Origin: Microglena sp. YARC
Lineage: Eukaryota > Chlorophyta > Chlorophyceae > Chlamydomonadales > Chlamydomonadaceae
Length of the DNA: 64,000 nt
Assembly (NCBI GenBank): GCA_022414725.1
Contig: CM039466.1
Coordinates: 10,256,027-10,320,026, forward strand
Direction: 5' to 3'
Part shown: piece by piece, positions 61,301 to 64,000 of the stretch
Layout of the letters: each line of letters starts with the position of its first letter
Position numbering within the stretch: position 1 is the first letter of the stretch
Position numbers and translations under genes: made by a program
The notes under the pieces: model-generated
The model's database searches: none
What the model was told of the DNA's origin: nothing
What the model saw: only the letters and a program-made list of their open reading frames with translations

Positions 61301-64000
61301 ATTGTCAAAACAAATGAAAATAAAAAAATAAAAAATAAAAAGAAGAGAGACACAACTGTTTTAATGCTTCAATGCACATTCTCAAAAAAAAAAAAAAAAA
61401 AAAAAAAAGAGACACAAATGTTTTAATGCTTCAATGCACATTGTCAAAAAAAAGTGAAAAAGAAAAAGGAAAAAGAAAAAAATAAAAAATAAAAAAAGAA
61501 GAGAGACACAACTGTTTTAATGCTTCAATGCACGTTGTCCCCTGGACTGCTTGTGGGTGTGTGTCCTGTCAACCCTAGCTGGCAGCTTGCGCAGCCTGCA
61601 TCTGAACGACAGCCTCATGACACCAGACCCAATGAGCTTAAATTACCCACACCCCCTGGACTGCTTGTGGGTGTGCGTCCTGTCAACCCTAGCTGGCAGC
61701 TTGCGCAGCCTGCATCTGAACGACAGCCCCATGACACCAGACCCAATGAGCTTAAATTGCCCACACCCCCTGGACTGCTTGTGGGTGTGCGTCCTGTCAA
61801 CCCTAGCTGGCAGCTTGCGCAGCCTGCAGCTGAATGACAACCCCCTGACACTGGACCCAATGAGCTTAAATTACCCACATCCCCTGGTCTGCTTGTAGGT
61901 GTGTGTCCTGTCAACCCTAGCTGGCAGCTTGCGCAGCCTGCATCTGAACGACCGCCCCATGACACCAGACCCAATGAGCTTAAATTACCCACATCCCCTG
62001 GTCTGCTTGTAGGTGTGCGTCCTGTCAACCCTAGCTGGCAGCTTGCGCAGCCTGCAGCTGAATGACAACCCCCTTGAGGCTGATGCTCAGTACCAGAGTG
62101 TGGTTAGATCGGCACTCCCCTACTTGCAGGTGTGTGATGAGTTGATGCGCTTCTGCATTGTTTAGGGTTTGTTTTGAAATCGAACTTGGTTACGGGGCTC
62201 CAGCCAGCAATTTGGCTGCTCGCCTTCTTCGGCGACTTTGGGTTTGTTAGTGGTTTGATTAACACAAAGTTAAACTCTAGATCACTTAACCTTCCATGGA
62301 GCACAGAACCAGAGTGTGGTTAGTTCGGCGCTGCCCTACTTGCATGGGTGTTGTGAGATGTTGTGCACCTGCACAGTGTGGGGTTTTCGTGTTAATGGTG
62401 TGTTTTGAGTTGTTGTGCATCTGCACAGTATTAGATGTACGTGTTAATTGTGTGCTGTGAGTTGTTGCGCATCTGCTCAGTGTTGTTTTTTCGTGTTAAT
62501 GGTGTGCTGTGAGTTGTTGTGCATCTGCAAAGTTTGAATTGTGTGTTGTGAGTTGTTGTGCATCTGCAAAGTGTTAATTGTGTGTTGTGAGTTGTTGTGC
62601 ATCTGCAAAGTGTTAATTGTGTGTTGTGAGTTGTTGTGCATCTGCAAAGTGTTAATTGTGTGTTGTGAGTTGTTGTGCATCTGCAAAGTGTTAATTGTGT
62701 GTTGTGAGTTGTTGCGCATCTGAAAAGTGTTAATTGTGTGTTGTGAGTTGTTGCGCATCTGAATAGTGTTAATTGTGTGTTGTGAGTTGTTGTGCATCTG
62801 CAAAGTGTTAATTGTGTGTTGTAAGTTGTTGTGCATCTGCTCAGTTTTGATTATTCATGTAAATGGTGTGCTGTGAGTTTTTGTGCATCTGCTCAGAATT
62901 GGATTTTCGTGTTAATGGTGTGTTGTGAGTTGTTGTGCATCTGCTCAGTTTTACTTATTCATGTAAATGGTGTGCTGTGAGTTTTTGTGCATCTGCTCAG
63001 AATTGGATTTTCGTGTTAATGGTGAGTTGTGAGTTGTTGTGCATTTGCTCAGTGTTAGTTTTTCGTGTCAATGGTGTGTTGTGAGTTGTTGTGCATCTGC
63101 CCAGTGGTGGTCTTTGTGTTAATGGTGTGGTGTGAGTTGTTGTGCATCTGTCTATTGTTGTTTTTATGTGTTAATGGTGTGGTGTGAGTTGTTGTGCATC
63201 TGCACAGTGTTAAATGTACGTGTTAATGGTGTGTTGTGAATCGTTGTGAATCTGCTCAGTGGTGTTTTTTCGTGTTCATGGTGTGTTGTGAGTTGTTGCG
63301 AATCTGCTCAGTGGTGGGTTTTCGTGTTAGTGGTGTGTTTACTAAAACATGTACTCTAGAACGCTAAAACTAACACAGACACTGACACCAACACGATCAC
63401 ACATACAAACACGGACACTGACACCGACACGATCACAAAAACTAACACGAACACTGACACCGACACGATCACAAAAACTAACACAGACACTTACACCTAT
63501 ACCGGCACCAACACCGATACCAATACCAACACTGAAACTGACACCATCACAAACTGCCCCGGCCAACCTTCCTCACAAACTGCTCACACAGACATTAGAC
63601 CAAAGAGATCTTTCCGTCCAGGAGCAAGGCTATGTATTGCCCCAAGCATGCTCCACCACTAATACAAATACAAACACTGACACGGGCACTGACACTTTCA
63701 CATACTGCCCCTACCAACCTTCCTCACCTTCTGTTCATACAGACATTGGACCATAGAGAGCTTTCCGTCCAGGAGCAAGGCTATGCATTGACCCGAGCAT
63801 GCTCCACCTCCCCCCTCCTCGCCTTGTCCACCATGCGCATGCTGCGCTCGGCTGAATCAGCAGTGCTGACAGCGCCAGCTGCCGCCAGCATATGTGCCTG
63901 GTCAGCTGCCAAGGATGCAGCTGCAAGAGCTGCTGCCCCTCCTCCATCTGCTGCCCCTACAGCAATGGGGGCGGCTGCCACGGCTGCAGCTGCAGCTGCC
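34420..64000 (+). CDS. LRRIQ1: Gene 2: LRRIQ1-like leucine-rich repeat / IQ protein (13 exons, 3' partial)
   Basis: Assembled here from 34420-34570, 37167-37403, 39389-39675, 41102-41281, 43053-43229, 44814-44955, 50236-50591, 52082-52551, 53966-55187, 56623-57315, 58786-58878, 62013-62129 and 63743-64000; all phases agree and give 1461 codons without a stop. Residues 1-50 are acidic with LEAEWEKELDQI, close to the conserved N-terminus of animal LRRIQ1. About 130-285 form a Q/E/R-rich coiled coil. IQ-like helices lie near 325-340 (KRISRAWLAYRE) and 345-362 (AAVRAYFARKKYKV). About 392-1070 are Ala-rich helical sequence without a known domain. Leucine-rich repeats span about 1070-1375 (LQELSLKENRL, LSVLQLSGNCL, LTSLDVSRNRL, LKDLDLSFNNL, LRSLQLNDNPL) with a cap PYLQTLDHREL. 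Animal LRRIQ1 has the same order and a length of about 1700 residues and is linked to cilia. Other ciliary LRR/IQ proteins remain possible. Confidence 0.7.
34571..35330. other. First part of intron 1, no element recognised
   Basis: GTAGCACTT / TATGTAGCACCTCCAAAACA occurs two or three times near 34915-35010. A minus-strand frame with LNYEEALAVAAAQLAST looks coding-like over 20 codons but has no flanking support. Confidence 0.4.
35330..36720. repeat. About 39-bp tandem array (AAGTGGTGTCCATGCAAGTGG)
   Basis: Some 35 units of GTGGTGTTACATACATAAAC and TAATAAAGTGGTGTCCATGC, with higher-order blocks repeated (36097-36240 and 36290-36420). Cys/Trp/Lys open frames here are artefacts. Confidence 0.95.
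36929..37125 (+). pseudogene. Two decayed copies of the gene 2 exon 2 start
   Basis: TTTCTGCAG at 36928 precedes DGDDDEQEPESLEAFREAMQ, then TGA. TTCCGCAG at 37057 precedes DADGEDDEEELHIG. Both repeat the opening of exon 2 (DDDGEDEEEEPESLAAFREA) with the same upstream ATTTATTTT-like tract, but neither has an in-phase donor. Confidence 0.75.
37167..37403 (+). CDS. Gene 2 exon 2
   Basis: Acceptor ATTTCCGCAG, donor GTGAGT. It encodes DDDGEDEEEEPESLAAFREA, a charged helix, and then QQQQQQQ followed by GEEDGSQPAAFGQDGV. The CAG run is a polymorphism candidate. Confidence 0.82.
37430..37700. repeat. C-rich tract with CCCAA repeat
   Basis: (CCCAA)n at 37498-37550 and CACCCCCAATTGTCC units give Pro/Thr frames. 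Confidence 0.88.
37725..38160. repeat. Three copies of an exon-like unit (GTGACTCATTGGGCAGCACAG)
   Basis: CAG/GTGACCCATCGGGCAGCACA...GGGGTGGATGAC recurs at about 37771, 37966, 38098 and, more weakly, 39173. The 38.1-kb copy reads on to GAGATCCGCATGATGCAG but has CCGCTG instead of CCGCAG; the 39.2-kb copy has CCGCAG but ends in TAG. None fits as an exon. Confidence 0.75.
38165..39388. repeat. About 150-bp array carrying the exon 3 acceptor, with long C runs
   Basis: GCCATCGCAGATCGTGGCCC with GTGGTGGATG...GTGATCCGCAGGATGCAG recurs with copy starts at about 38322, 38494, 38613, 38761, 38919 and 39070, before the true exon at 39389. Each copy has an acceptor (two read TCGTAG) and DRGPMVDVVIRRMQ, but CAG is followed by GCAGCAAG, not a donor. 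Between copies lie C homopolymers and CCCCAAACACC. Confidence 0.9.
39389..39675 (+). CDS. Gene 2 exon 3
   Basis: Acceptor GCCATTGCAG, donor GTGTGT. It encodes DRGPVVDDVIRLMQERLQQQ, AGTGADGDADGEGDGEG, then LDREEQYKQYRALEEQREHE and KEQMKQQQQKEEQKRAEEAE. The second half is a strongly predicted coiled coil. Confidence 0.82.
39685..40300. repeat. Three about 200-bp decayed copies of the exon 3 end
   Basis: GTGCGTTGGAAGAGCAGCGTGAG is followed by AGAGAGG in place of the exon's CATGAGAAG, a 2-base loss that shifts frame in every copy (39790, 39997, 40195). The copies keep GAGGCTGAG/GTGTGT. TG-rich spacers separate them. Confidence 0.88.
40300..40480. other. TG-rich spacer
   Basis: (TG)n followed by a short AT-rich stretch with ATATCATACAATATCATACA. 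No gene seen. Confidence 0.6.
40498..41030. repeat. ACACACAAACGCAACAT repeat
   Basis: About 25 units of 20-30 bp. Thr/His plus frames and Cys/Val minus frames (up to 260 codons) are artefacts. Confidence 0.95.
41102..41281 (+). CDS. Gene 2 exon 4
   Basis: Acceptor AACACACAG, donor GTGCGT. It encodes AKAKAEEEALLRQHALAAAA, EQDREREEVEAAALSARMKE and ends METRL-like MEERRALM. Phase 0 at both ends. A 73-bp partial copy with the same acceptor lies just upstream (41029). Confidence 0.8.
41335..41830. repeat. 131-133-bp array over the exon 4 donor
   Basis: GGCGGAGGCTGCTGCTCTTT to CACTGATGGTGCGTAATGTG recurs four times; donors fall at 41414, 41546, 41677 and 41807. Each repeats the last 70 bases of exon 4 with its donor but has no acceptor. 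Confidence 0.93.
41985..42115. repeat. GGTTGGGT-rich tract
   Basis: GGTTG/GGTAGGGTT pentamer-like repeat. Confidence 0.85.
42116..42268. mobile_element. AT-rich palindromic MITE, copy 4
   Basis: AGGGACTGGCATATCATATG left end, ATATCATATTGCTGTTCCC right end, GCCTAGTCAGACTGCCAGCA inside. Confidence 0.83.
42500..42570. mobile_element. Short interspersed fragment (GGTTCCTTCAATCTCA)
   Basis: GGTTCCTTCAATCTCATACC with CCTTGGCAGGGCGTAACAAT. Related strings occur at 15015-15060 and, reversed, at 16965-17010 and 36745-36800. Confidence 0.5.
42620..42914. mobile_element. hAT-like MITE with internal 32-bp repeat
   Basis: Begins CAGGGTACTACATTTTGTC and ends GCTTTGTAGCACCCTG. Inside, TCAGCGCTTAAAGCGCACAA recurs four or five times with a 32-bp period. 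No clear target duplication. Related to 7271-7464 and 57517-57711. Confidence 0.75.
42916..43004 (-). pseudogene. Inverted copy of gene 1 exon j inside gene 2
   Basis: On the minus strand it reads EKTTLIVKNSRKASAYMLDF followed by TAVSAG, against [20 protein letters not shown] and TAVSAG in exon j (about 16849-16926). By eye about 70 of 78 bases match. It lies between a MITE and a CGTAACAAT repeat fragment and has no splice sites in place. Confidence 0.88.
43053..43229 (+). CDS. Gene 2 exon 5 (first IQ-like helix)
   Basis: Acceptor TTGTGCGCAG, donor GTATGT. It encodes AADQLKREAAMEAMQQELNQ, then CVKRISRAWLAYREGPTRSL and ends ILYMQ. R-I-S-R-A-W-L-A-Y-R is a degenerate IQ motif (the Gln is replaced). 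Phase 0 at both ends. Confidence 0.82.
43205..43585. repeat. Repeat of the exon 5 donor with TTTAGGG blocks
   Basis: CATGCAGGTATGTTAGGGTT recurs at 43225, 43329, 43376, 43421 and in weaker forms to 43570, with TTTGTTGCGTGTGTAA. The first two copies include ATGCAGGGCATCCTGTACATG from the exon. Confidence 0.88.
43620..43925. pseudogene. Two partial copies of exon 5 interior
   Basis: GTGGAGGCCATGCGACAAGA with GCTGCAGGTGGCTACCCAAG at 43645 and 43803 match GATGGAGGCCATGCAACAAG in exon 5. Both lack an intact frame and splice sites. Between them are GGGTGGG tracts. Confidence 0.8.
43935..44813. repeat. 130-bp array carrying the exon 6 acceptor
   Basis: CACCAG/GCTGCCGTGAGTGCCTA recurs with exon-like starts at 44024, 44159, 44289, 44419, 44549 and 44679, before the true exon at 44814. 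Each holds AAVSAYLVRKKDKVAEAEHD and then CTGCCCTGCCCTGC spacer. Minus-strand frames of 70 codons are artefacts. Confidence 0.96.
44814..44955 (+). CDS. Gene 2 exon 6 (second IQ-like helix)
   Basis: Acceptor TGACACCAG, donor GTAGGT. It encodes AAVRAYFARKKYKVAKAEHD followed by VMRSLEEAASSGMLEAVKAA. A-V-R-A-Y-F-A-R-K-K-Y has the spacing of an IQ helix. It ends in phase 1. Confidence 0.82.
45296..45475. mobile_element. TIR element (GGGCTACG family), copy 3, uninterrupted
   Basis: GGGCTACGTGTAGCAGCTTC to GAAGCTGCCATGCGTAGCTG, with CATGACAGGTATTCTAATGA and TGACCCAGTGGCTGG inside. It shows the pre-insertion order of the copy at 26657-27022. Confidence 0.78.
45595..46730. repeat. 60-bp satellite-like array
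   Basis: About 18 nearly identical 60-bp units of CAGCCACAGCCAGAGCCACA, CACTGCCAAAACCAGAGCC and GCTTGAGCCGTAGATT. The unit is a multiple of three, giving a minus-strand open frame of 315 codons (AVAVALAVAESTAQ). I consider it non-coding intron sequence. Confidence 0.95.
46755..46955 (-). mobile_element. tRNA-derived SINE, subfamily A (reverse)
   Basis: GATAACGCCTGGGGCAAGGC, AAGGGAGACCCGTCTTACGA, ATGGCGGTTGACAGCGACCG and GGGATTCGAACCCAGCACC. GGTCCACGCACCCGTTGTCATA lies on both sides of the block (about 46728 and 47058), so it sits inside a duplication. Confidence 0.85.
47100..49765. repeat. 2.7-kb CAGCCA/CAGCCAGAGCCGTAG array
   Basis: A hexamer-based array (CAGCCA, GAGCCA, GAACCA, GAGCCGTAGC) with higher-order blocks that carry CAGCCTGAGCCAGAGACAC. 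Minus-strand frames of 322 and 526 codons (Ala/Val/Leu) and a Gly/Cys frame all arise from it. It fills most of the intron before exon 7. Confidence 0.96.
49765..50235. repeat. Three about 155-bp copies of the exon 7 start
   Basis: TCTGTGGACGGTGATNCCAAGG...AAGNCAGCTG recurs at 49768, 49910 and 50070, before the true exon at 50236. Copies have changed or lost acceptors (GTCAGGCTTG, GTCTGGTCTG) and stops such as GACTAAC. Confidence 0.9.
50236..50591 (+). CDS. Gene 2 exon 7
   Basis: Acceptor TATGCTCAG, donor GTGAGG. It encodes LSVDGDAKVAALETQSKAAA, TALQAAQRYRHLAGVVAQCE and ends GVRKRDASIGAALL. Ala/Leu-rich helix with no named domain. Phase 0 out. Confidence 0.8.
50690..51720. repeat. Duplicated exon 7 end, split by an inserted element
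   Basis: 50690-50755 repeats CTAAGGTCTGAGC...GGCGTGCGCAA of exon 7, and 51660-51720 repeats GCGAAAGCGAGGATGCTTAT followed by GTGAGGCTAGGGTGTAGGGT, including the donor. The two halves together equal the last 100 bases of exon 7 plus its intron, separated by the element at 50761-51650. Confidence 0.85.
50761..51650. mobile_element. TIR element (GGGCTACG family), copy 4, with internal 54-bp array
   Basis: TTTCCGCTACGAGCAGCAGC at the left and GCTTCTGCTCGTAGCGGAAA at the right are inverted copies that extend through AGCTTCTAGGCAGCTCC. Inside are about 14 copies of GGCTGGCTCAAGGAGCTGCC and GAAAGATTAGGGTCTAGCTC (54 bp). Its open frames in both directions (267 and 278 codons) are repeat artefacts. 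Confidence 0.83.
51720..52081. repeat. C-rich tract and upstream copy of the exon 8 start
   Basis: TTGTAGGTAGCTGCCAGTGC to AAGAGGGCTGGAGATCCC at 51882-51955 copies the first 65 bases of exon 8 with its acceptor. The rest is CCACGTCCACACC and CCACCACCACACC. Confidence 0.88.
52082..52551 (+). CDS. Gene 2 exon 8
   Basis: Acceptor CCATTTGTAG, donor GTGTGT. It encodes EAASANPYDPIAFQLLSKRA, RSIVDKRRRVFANQLPTQAQ and SEARLLGLDREAQNLTAQLS, an Ala/Leu helical region. It ends in phase 2. Confidence 0.8.
52552..52850. repeat. (GTAT)n-like tract
   Basis: ATGTATGTATG repeats separated by unique sequence. Confidence 0.85.
53000..53335. repeat. About 70-bp G-rich repeat (GGGAGACTAGACTCCCAGGG)
   Basis: Four copies of CCATGGGAGACTAGACTCCC with GGGGGTCCTGGGGTACCCAC. 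The palindromic CTGGGAG/CTCCCAG ends are kept. Confidence 0.9.
53455..53960. repeat. Polypyrimidine C-rich tract before exon 9
   Basis: CCCCAACCCCAACCC and C homopolymers run for 500 bp up to CCCATGCAG, forming an extreme polypyrimidine tract. Confidence 0.92.
53966..55187 (+). CDS. Gene 2 exon 9 (long exon)
   Basis: Acceptor CCCATGCAG, donor GTAAAG. 1222 bases code without a stop: CHSEVDLAQRSMEARRQASG, a Pro/Ser-rich linker (SYASSSPPGRLAPSPPAAPR), KEVNQAIQDLQAVAGSVPGA, SALAAAQLHLKVQLAEGSFY and ending LWCPKLE. The final CPKLE starts the first leucine-rich repeat. The linker may be disordered; no enzyme motif is seen. Confidence 0.82.
55262..55312. repeat. (CAA)n microsatellite
   Basis: AACAACAACAACAACAAC, about 15 triplets. 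Confidence 0.96.
55430..55700. repeat. GGGTCTCTGGGATGGGTCTC repeat
   Basis: Six or seven imperfect copies of GGGTCTCTGG(GA/AC)TGG. Intronic. Confidence 0.75.
55790..56622. repeat. About 150-bp array carrying the exon 10 acceptor
   Basis: CTTGTAGACGCTGGTTGCCA, GTGAACTCGCTTGGTGGCCT and CCAAGGCCTGGCGG occur at 56161, 56300 and 56453, before the exon at 56623; weaker CTTGTAGACGCT ends are at 55890, 55982 and 56090. Each copy has TAG/ACGCTGG; the final one reads TTGTAACGCTGG. Confidence 0.9.
56623..57315 (+). CDS. Gene 2 exon 10 (leucine-rich repeats)
   Basis: 231 codons in phase: TLVANVNSLGGLQGLAGLGA, LQELSLKENRLVSLELPGGQ, LRHLMVDANMLDSLAGLA, LSVLQLSGNCLTSLQGLQAC, LTSLDVSRNRLQTLAGLERC and LRTLKMGENRVMSFSELP. 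The spacing (L-x-x-L-x-[LV]-x-x-N-x-[LI]) fits the SDS22-like LRR class. Donor GTCAGC. The base before ACG is not AG in this copy (see finding). Confidence 0.8.
57412..57930. repeat. Two copies of the exon 10 end and donor
   Basis: CTCAAGATGGGCGAACAACG to ACGCTGGTGCTTACGGTGCG at 57425-57510 and 57848-57931 copy the last 90 bases of exon 10 with its donor. The first ends 5 bp before a MITE. Confidence 0.9.
57517..57711. mobile_element. hAT-like MITE, 195 bp
   Basis: CAGGGTACTTCAAATGG to TTTGAATTACCCTG, the sister of 7271-7464 with the same TIR and interior. The flanks GTTACCTC and GTTTACCT look like a target duplication with one indel. Confidence 0.85.
58040..58345 (+). mobile_element. Interspersed repeat (family X), split by a truncated MITE
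   Basis: GGCGGAGCCTCCCCATCTGG, then from 58092 CAGGGTACTACTTATTGCCA with AGCGCTTAAAGCGCACAAAC, then GGCTTTGGTCAGCTCCATTG, GTTGTTCCGTTGCCAACAAT and GTGTTGCTTGCGACGCAG. The MITE piece (about 58092-58165) interrupts the order seen at 15294-15530. Confidence 0.7.
58435..58785. repeat. (CAT)n, CCACCA tracts and two copies of the exon 11 acceptor
   Basis: TGTGCAGGATAAGCGCATTA at 58577 and 58680 copies TGTGCAGGATAACCGCATTA at the start of exon 11. Both then read CACAGGGTCACCCCCTCCAC and CACCACCATC runs. The end of the GGGCTACG family (GGAAGCTGCCATGCGTAGTC) is at 58525. Confidence 0.88.
58786..58878 (+). CDS. Gene 2 exon 11 (leucine-rich repeats)
   Basis: Acceptor TGCTGTGCAG, donor GTAAGC. It encodes DNRISELAEIPAMPQLKDLD and LSFNNLQHLRQ, one and a half LRRs. 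Phase 0 at both ends. Confidence 0.85.
58980..59450. repeat. GGTGGTAGCTGCTGCTGGTA minisatellite
   Basis: About 30 units of GGTAGCTG(CTG/GTG)GTG. CAGCACCTTCAACATGTAAGCTGCTG, seen twice (59322, 59417), resembles the exon 11 end and donor (CAGCACCTCCGACAAGTAAGC), so the array probably grew from that junction. Confidence 0.88.
59496..59890. repeat. 55-bp tandem repeat
   Basis: TCTTGAGTCACAAAGCAGCA and GACTCGGGGTCCCGGATTCC recur seven times, mostly 55 bp apart, with one 90-bp unit. Confidence 0.95.
60240..60715. repeat. About 107-bp repeat (CATAGCTTATCACAACACAA)
   Basis: Four units containing CATCCGTGTGTCAGGA and CTGGAGAAAGGTACGTGAG with short CAACACAACA runs. Confidence 0.92.
60737..60902 (-). 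pseudogene. Coding-like antisense exon, 54 codons
   Basis: On the minus strand, TTTAATCCTGCACAG is followed by LMQLLKDEHKEVHGNSPLED and VLHDHVHEEFACVLDVKRKM and a TAG stop at 60737-60739. Length and frame suit a terminal exon with phase-1 entry. Codon use and composition look unlike the repeats around it. I do not recognise the family and see no upstream exon, so it may be a gene fragment. Confidence 0.35.
61085..61535. repeat. About 75-bp A-rich repeat (GAGACACAACTGTTTTAATG)
   Basis: Six copies of GAGAGACACAACTGTTTTAATGCTTCAATGC-type units (short part CTTCAATGCACATTGTC) separated by variable A-rich runs. Confidence 0.93.
61540..62012. repeat. 114-bp array carrying the exon 12 acceptor
   Basis: CTAGCTGGCAGCTTGCGCAG starts at 61575, 61689, 61803, 61917 and 62031, exactly 114 bp apart. 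Each reads VCVLSTLAGSLRSLHLND. Copies 1-3 have CTTGTGGGTGTG where copies 4-5 have CTTGTAGGTGTG. Confidence 0.97.
62013..62129 (+). CDS. Gene 2 exon 12 (last LRR)
   Basis: Acceptor TGCTTGTAG, donor GTGTGT. It encodes VCVLSTLAGSLRSLQLNDNP and LEADAQYQSVVRSALPYLQ. The chain SALPYLQ then TLDHREL in exon 13 is a typical LRR cap. Confidence 0.85.
62330..63345. repeat. 39-60-bp array (TGTGAGTTGTTGTGCATCTG)
   Basis: Perfect 39-bp units of GTTAATTGTGTGTTGTGAGT from 62535 to 62830, and longer units with TTTTCGTGTTAATGGTGTG elsewhere. A CGGCGCTGCCCTACTTGCAT copy of the exon 12 end lies at 62328. Confidence 0.94.
63355..63560. repeat. ACTGACACCGACACGATCAC repeat
   Basis: Five units of 30-42 bp; further ACACTGACAC strings are at 63670-63700. 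Confidence 0.9.
63565..63660 (+). pseudogene. Upstream copy of the exon 13 start
   Basis: CACACAGACATTAGACCAAAGAG...CAGGAGCAAGGCTATGTATTG...GCATGCTCCACC copies 63738-63812 with several changes and then diverges into ACTAATACAAATAC. The acceptor is kept. Confidence 0.85.
63743..64000 (+). CDS. Gene 2 exon 13 (runs off the window)
   Basis: Acceptor TTCATACAG. It encodes TLDHRELSVQEQGYALTRAC, MRMLRSAESAVLTAPAAASI and an Ala-rich stretch, open to the window end. It closes the LRR domain and begins the C-terminal region, where animal LRRIQ1 carries further IQ motifs. Confidence 0.8.

Overview
The window is nuclear DNA of a eukaryote. Two plus-strand genes are broken into short exons with GT-AG introns and sit in very repeat-rich DNA. 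Blocks of TTTAGGG, the telomere repeat of most green plants and many green algae, occur at about 20196-20238, 22675-22717 and near 43240. The second gene resembles the ciliary protein LRRIQ1. Together these suggest a flagellate green alga; this is an inference and no species can be proven from the window.

Gene 1 (about 3342-30551, 5' end outside the window) is assembled here from 19 exons, about 770 codons. It looks like a protein built of repeated discoidin / F5/8 type C-like beta-sandwich domains. Nearly all splice phases agree; one junction (25226 to 26191) does not. The last exon looks like the first half of another such domain followed by TGA.

The interval 30552-34419 has no recognisable gene. 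It holds SINE and short-element fragments, a purine minisatellite, a possible LTR primer-binding site, a GAA run and the probable gene 2 promoter and 5' UTR.

Gene 2 (34420 to beyond 64000) is assembled from 13 exons, 1461 codons so far, with every splice phase consistent. The order is an acidic N-terminus, a Q/E-rich coiled coil, two IQ-like stretches, a long alanine-rich helical region, leucine-rich repeats and the start of a C-terminal Ala-rich tail. This matches an LRRIQ1-like protein.

The most unusual feature is the relation between exons and repeats. Most internal exons of gene 2, and several of gene 1, are flanked by tandem arrays (units about 50-200 bp) whose unit is the exon's own splice junction: the exon edge with its acceptor or donor plus adjoining intron. 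The introns are therefore full of decoy exon edges. Other introns carry tRNA-derived SINEs, several families of short terminal-inverted-repeat elements (some with clear 8-bp target duplications), a LINE fragment, nested insertions, and an inverted copy of a gene 1 exon lying inside a gene 2 intron. The rest is minisatellite and microsatellite DNA, some of it giving long but meaningless open frames.
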